From: Adiantum capillus-veneris
Taxonomy: Eukaryota; Streptophyta; Polypodiopsida; Polypodiales; Pteridaceae
Length of the DNA stretch: 64,000 bases
Direction of reading: 5' to 3'
Assembly (NCBI GenBank): GCA_014529385.2
Contig: CM043969.1
Coordinates: 68,830,676-68,894,675, forward strand
Each line of letters begins with the position of its first letter. The stretch's first letter is position 1. A program made the translations under genes and the position numbers. The notes below the pieces were generated by a model. That model made no database searches. It saw only the letters and a list, made by a program, of their open reading frames with translations, and was not told the origin of the DNA. Shown here one piece after another: positions 60,466 through 64,000 of this stretch.

Positions 60466-60591
60466 CTAAAGACTCTCCTCCGCAGGCCTACTACTAGGCC
60501 CAACTTCATCGTCGTGTGACGCTCTAGTTCTTTTTAGAGCTCTACCCTTGTCATCAGATGTAGGATTGGCTCGGGTCCTTTTAGGTGCCAT
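60466..60591 (-). CDS. short gag-like N-terminal frame
   Basis: 41 residues from ATG 60591: MAPKRTRANPTSDDKGRA, then basic and Ser/Pro-rich to SSRPAEESL and TAG. Plant gypsy gags often start in this style (MAPKR/MPPRR, basic). Another frame continues VQQKMADQSQ just downstream, so a frameshift is possible. No gag core follows. It suggests the 5.2-kb insertion includes the start of an internal region, but this rests on style, not homology. Confidence 0.3.
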   Translation of the reverse strand: MAPKRTRANPTSDDKGRALKRTRASHDDEVGPSSRPAEESL

Positions 60592-61099
60592 AACTTCTTA
60601 TCCTTATAAAAAGGACGTCTAATCATTAGGTAAATAATCCAAAAGCTAAGCTTTAACCTTTGTATCCAATTTTATCCAAATCTAGGTTAAATTTATAGTC
60701 TTAATTGGTAAATTCTTGACCTAGAAATTTCTTATTTGCCTAAATAGGCATGATAACTTTTTCCACAGCTTCCCTAAGGGTTTTCTAAGCTATCTTAATT
60801 TTCTATATCTTTTTCCTAATTTCCCCATCGAATCTTAAGCTTGGAATCTGCTTATTTTGAGCTTAATATTTATTCTATTTATTTTCTCTCAAAGATTCAT
60901 TTCCTCAACTTTATATCATAAGTTTACACTTACTATAATTTTCTTAAACACTTTTGACTGTAATGTCTATTTATTTTAATTAATCTTTTGCTAAAAATAG
61001 GACTTTTGGTTAATTATAACTTTCTAAACTCACTAATTAACTATGGTATAATTATCACAAGTATATAAGGATGTTTGTGACCTCTAGAAAGTATCTTTT

Positions 61100-62722
61100 A
61101 ATTTTCAAACTCAATTATTTAATTTCCATCTTTAATTTTTAGCTAAAATTTGTATAATTTGACTTAGATAAATATCTATACTAATTTTCTAACCTTGAAA
61201 TAATTTTCACGGCCTCTGAATAATGTAATCCAACTCTAATAAATAGCATGTAGTCATTTAACATGATTTACTAATTTTTCCCCTTTACTTTTTATCTAGA
61301 ATTAGTATAATTTGACTCAAATAAATAACTATCCTAAGTTTCTAACCTTGATATAATTATCATGGCCTTTTTATCATGTATTCTAACACTGATAAATAGC
61401 ATGTAATCATATAACATGATTTACTAATTTTTTCCTTTAATGTTTAGCTAAAATTAGTATAATTTGACTTTGATAAATATCTATACTAAGTTTGAATTAG
61501 TATAATTTGACTTTGATAAATATCTATACTAAGTTTGAATTAGTATAATTTGACTTTGATAAATATCTATACTAAGTTTTTGACCTTGAAATAATTATCA
61601 TGGATTTTTCATGATGTAATATAGCTCTACAAAATAGCATGTAATCATCTAACATGATTTACTAATTTCCTCCTTTACTTTTTATCTAAAATTAGTATAA
61701 TTTGACTCAAATAAATATCTATACTAAGTTTTTAACCTTGACATAATTATCATGGCCTTTTTATCATGTAATCATTTAACATGATTTACTAATTTCCCCC
61801 TTTAATTTATCTTCAAAAATAGGGTTTTTCTACTAACATAATTAGCTATACTAATTATCTATGGTTAAGATCATTATCACAAGTTTTTTAAGATGTGATT
61901 TACCTCTAATAATTATCTGAAATCTTTTTAGTGTAATTTGCTATTTTTCCCCATTAATCTTCCCTAAAAATAGTGTTTTTCTACTGGTTGACTAAACTAA
62001 TTATGTGTAGTTAAGCTAATTATCATAGGTTTTTTAAGATGTATTTTATCTCAAAGCTTTTTGGATTCATTTGCTATGTTCCCCTTTTAATTTTTCCTTA
62101 AAAATAGTGTTTTTCTACTGAGATAATTAGCTAAACTAATTATTTGTGATTAACATAATTATCACGGTTTCTTAAGATATTTTTTACCTTTGATAATTAT
62201 CTCAAATCTTTTTACATTAGTTTGATATTTCCCCCTTTTATCTTCCCTTAAAAATAGTGTTTTTCTGTTGAGATAATTAGTTAAATTAATTATCTGAGGT
62301 TAAGATAATTATCACAAGTTTCATAAAATAGTTTTTTCCTCTGATAATTATCTCAAAGCTTTTTGGATTATTTTTCTATTTTCCCCCTTTTATTTTCTCA
62401 TAAAAACAGTGTAATTCTGCTAGATAACTAGTTAAACTAATTATCTGAAGTTAAGATAATTATCACAGGTTTCTTAAGATGAGTTTTACCTTTGATAATT
62501 AGCTCAAAGATTTTTGAATTAGTTTACTATTTTCTCCCTTTAGTTTTCTCTTAAAAACAGTGTAATTCTACTGAGATAATTAGTTAAACTAATTATCTGA
62601 GATTAAGATAATTATCACGGATTTATTAAGATGTGTTTTACTTTTGATAATTATTTGAAAGATTTTTGGATTAATTTGATTATTTCTCCCTTTACGTTTC
62701 CTTTAAAAATAGTCTAATTTTA
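61100..62722. repeat. ~150-bp tandem repeat array
   Basis: Two blocks. From about 61100 to 61800, four to five units with CATGATTTACTAATTT and AGTATAATTTGACT, spaced about 154 bp when indels are discounted; one unit has a 43-bp segment repeated three times (61451-61580). From 61829 to 62722, six units of about 134-157 bp around GATAATTAGTTAAACTAATTATCTG and ATAATTATCTCAAAG. Units differ by 10-25% by eye. Strongly AT-rich. Confidence 0.88.
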
Positions 62723-63130
62723 CTTAAATAATTACAAAAACTACTTAAAAAATCAAAAGATAATTTTTTTGGCATAATGATAGTCTAACACAGCTTTGAG
62801 AATTATCTCATCTTAATCTAAATTTAATTAGTATAATTTTCTTTATTTTATGATTAAAATGAGTAATTTCAATCCTAATATAATATAATAATTAATTATT
62901 TTAGTGTTCCTAAGCTTAATCTCAATAATCAGCAGAGAGTTTTGAATTAGGAGAGAATTTTAGAGTATACATAGGTTTAATCTTCAATTAATTAAAAAAA
63001 TATATAAATAGGTTAACATAGTTCTACTAATTTAAAAAAGTTAGTGCTAATTATCGTTGATTAACCAACTAGAGCTTTGCTCTCTAGTGATTGCTGCATA
63101 GAGGTCCCTCTAGATGAGAGAGAATTTTCC

Positions 63131-63300
63131 AAGGCTCCAAGTCTGTCTAAAATTGTGAAGCAAGGGGTCCTATTTATAGGTTTCTGGCACTCACAAGCTC
63201 TCATAGGCTGAAAAAGGCTCTGAGTTTGTCTAAAATTGTGAAGCAAGGGGTCCTATTTATAGGTTTCTGGCACTCACAAGCTCTCATAGGCTGAAAAAGG
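63131..63300 (-). promoter_or_regulatory. 83-bp tandem duplication carrying a TATA box
   Basis: Two near-identical 83-bp units. Each holds CCTATTTATAGG (63169-63180 and 63252-63263), which on the minus strand reads CCTATAAATAGG, a strong plant-type TATA box, followed by ACCCCTTGCTTC. On minus this would be a doubled core promoter of the insertion. Confidence 0.6.
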
Positions 63301-63739
63301 AAATTGCTTGCAGCTCAAGCAGCCCCCAAGCTCAAGATGGCGCCCCCTGCTACTAAATCTATCTTGGGCAGGTTCATCACTGCCCCACACAGCCCCCCCA
63401 ACTTCCAGAATCAATTTTTGCTATTTAAACATGGAAATATCTGTAATTTCTAGAACCTTAGGATAAAAAGTCTTTAGCAGTAATAATTACTGAAACCATT
63501 CAATTTTACTTAACTAATTAAATTCATACTGTAACCTTTTAGAGCCCGTAACTTTTTCAAATTTTATCGGAATTCGGTTCTGAAAAAATCTAGCCCTAGT
63601 AAAGCTCTGGTTACGGTTCCAAAAATACCAATATTTACCATAGTTGGATCATTCTACCGTGTTTTCTTAACAACCAAGTTAATTTGATCAGGCTTTGTAC
63701 AATTTCTAAGGTTTCAGAAACTGGAAATCTTGCATTCAT

Positions 63740-64000
63740 GAAGCTTTCCATCTTCATTGCATCACCTAGGTCACAAGGAACACAAAGATTGTATTGTAAC
63801 AAGTCGCTCTTGATGGGAGAAACCATAAGACAAATGCCTATTGGAGGGGGACTGGCTCCACATAAATCCGATCGTCAATTGTTGTCATGTTGTCTAAATT
63901 CTCTTTTTGCAAAAAGTATTGTTCATGCCTAGTTAGATAAATGCTATGTTTATGTTGCTACCATCAATTCTGTTCACCCACTATGATCTTAAAATAATTT
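63740..64000 (+). repeat. gypsy2 3' LTR, second part (truncated by window end)
   Basis: Continues the gypsy2 LTR with GAAGCTTTCCATCTTCATTGC after the duplicated TTCAT. Aligns with 51526-51790 of the 5' LTR. About 60 bp of LTR should lie beyond the window. Confidence 0.92.

Larger units (their letters stand above)
58497..63734 (-). mobile_element. 5.2-kb LTR-type insertion in gypsy2, family unresolved
   Basis: Starts TGTGAGATCC and ends AATCTTGCA, flanked by TTCAT at 58492-58496 and 63735-63739; TG...CA ends and a 5-bp TSD indicate an LTR-type origin. Without the nested solo LTR it is about 4.4 kb. I see no repeated ends inside, so it is either one very long solo LTR or a deleted element. Strand is inferred as minus from two TATAAATA boxes near 63.2 kb and a gag-like ATG frame at 60591, both on minus. 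AT-rich with a ~150-bp tandem array; 58497-59459 and 60271-60465 hold no readable gene. Confidence 0.7.
50282..64000 (+). mobile_element. gypsy2: decayed sister of gypsy1, runs off the window
   Basis: 5' LTR 50282-51852, Met primer site, broken gag-pol 52267-56962, 3' LTR from 57323, split at 58496 by a younger insertion and resumed at 63740. The last ~60 bp of the LTR lie beyond base 64000, so its TSD cannot be checked. The same gene order and clearly alignable sequence as gypsy1, but with numerous stops and frameshifts and visibly divergent LTRs, so it is much older. Confidence 0.94.

Noticed and set aside
58497..63734. DNA transposon
   Set aside because: No terminal inverted repeats or transposase; TG...CA ends with a 5-bp duplication fit an LTR-type insertion.

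Overview
The window is transposable-element-rich plant nuclear DNA. I find no convincing host gene, rRNA, tRNA or CRISPR array. Ty3/gypsy and Ty1/copia LTR retrotransposons with plant-type primer binding sites (initiator tRNA-Met and tRNA-Asp), long di-nucleotide repeats and heavy nesting point to a land plant with a large genome. The species cannot be named from the sequence. Target-site duplications (TSDs) of 5 bp let most of the insertion history be read directly. || Block A (1-19282): a non-autonomous gag-protease LTR element primed by tRNA-Asp ('Asp1', 816-19277, TSD GTCCA). Its 5' LTR was later split by a nearly intact chromodomain-type gypsy element ('gypsy1', 903-9674, TSD TAGAG). The two 1608-bp LTRs of gypsy1 differ at only two positions that I found, so it is very young. 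|| Block B (about 22.2-41 kb): an old copia remnant was split at its RNase H end by a second tRNA-Asp-primed element on the minus strand ('Asp2', 24675-40515, TSD GATGA). One LTR of Asp2 was then split by a copia element ('copia2', 35177-40194, TSD AGAAA). || Block C (41-50.3 kb): degenerate gag pseudogenes on both strands, small tandem duplications and long stretches with nothing recognisable. || Block D (49.7 kb to the end): a copia gag pseudogene was interrupted by a decayed sister of gypsy1 ('gypsy2', 50282 to beyond the window). The 3' LTR of gypsy2 was interrupted by a 5.2-kb TG...CA insertion (58497-63734, TSD TTCAT), which itself holds a solo LTR of the copia2 family (59460-60270, TSD AACAA). 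|| Most unusual: (1) the 4-kb leader of Asp2 carries nine near-perfect 24-28 bp palindromes plus three half-sites, all variants of arm AGACATCCTA, short centre, arm TAGGATGTCT, lying in otherwise diverged repeats. The half-site also occurs in the element's own LTRs. (2) Asp1 and Asp2 both encode gag and a protease remnant but no reverse transcriptase or integrase. Both end in a shared, unfamiliar reading frame built on W[VIL]PK repeats with a common QGYYQGN block. They look like two members of a parasite-like lineage that must borrow enzymes in trans.
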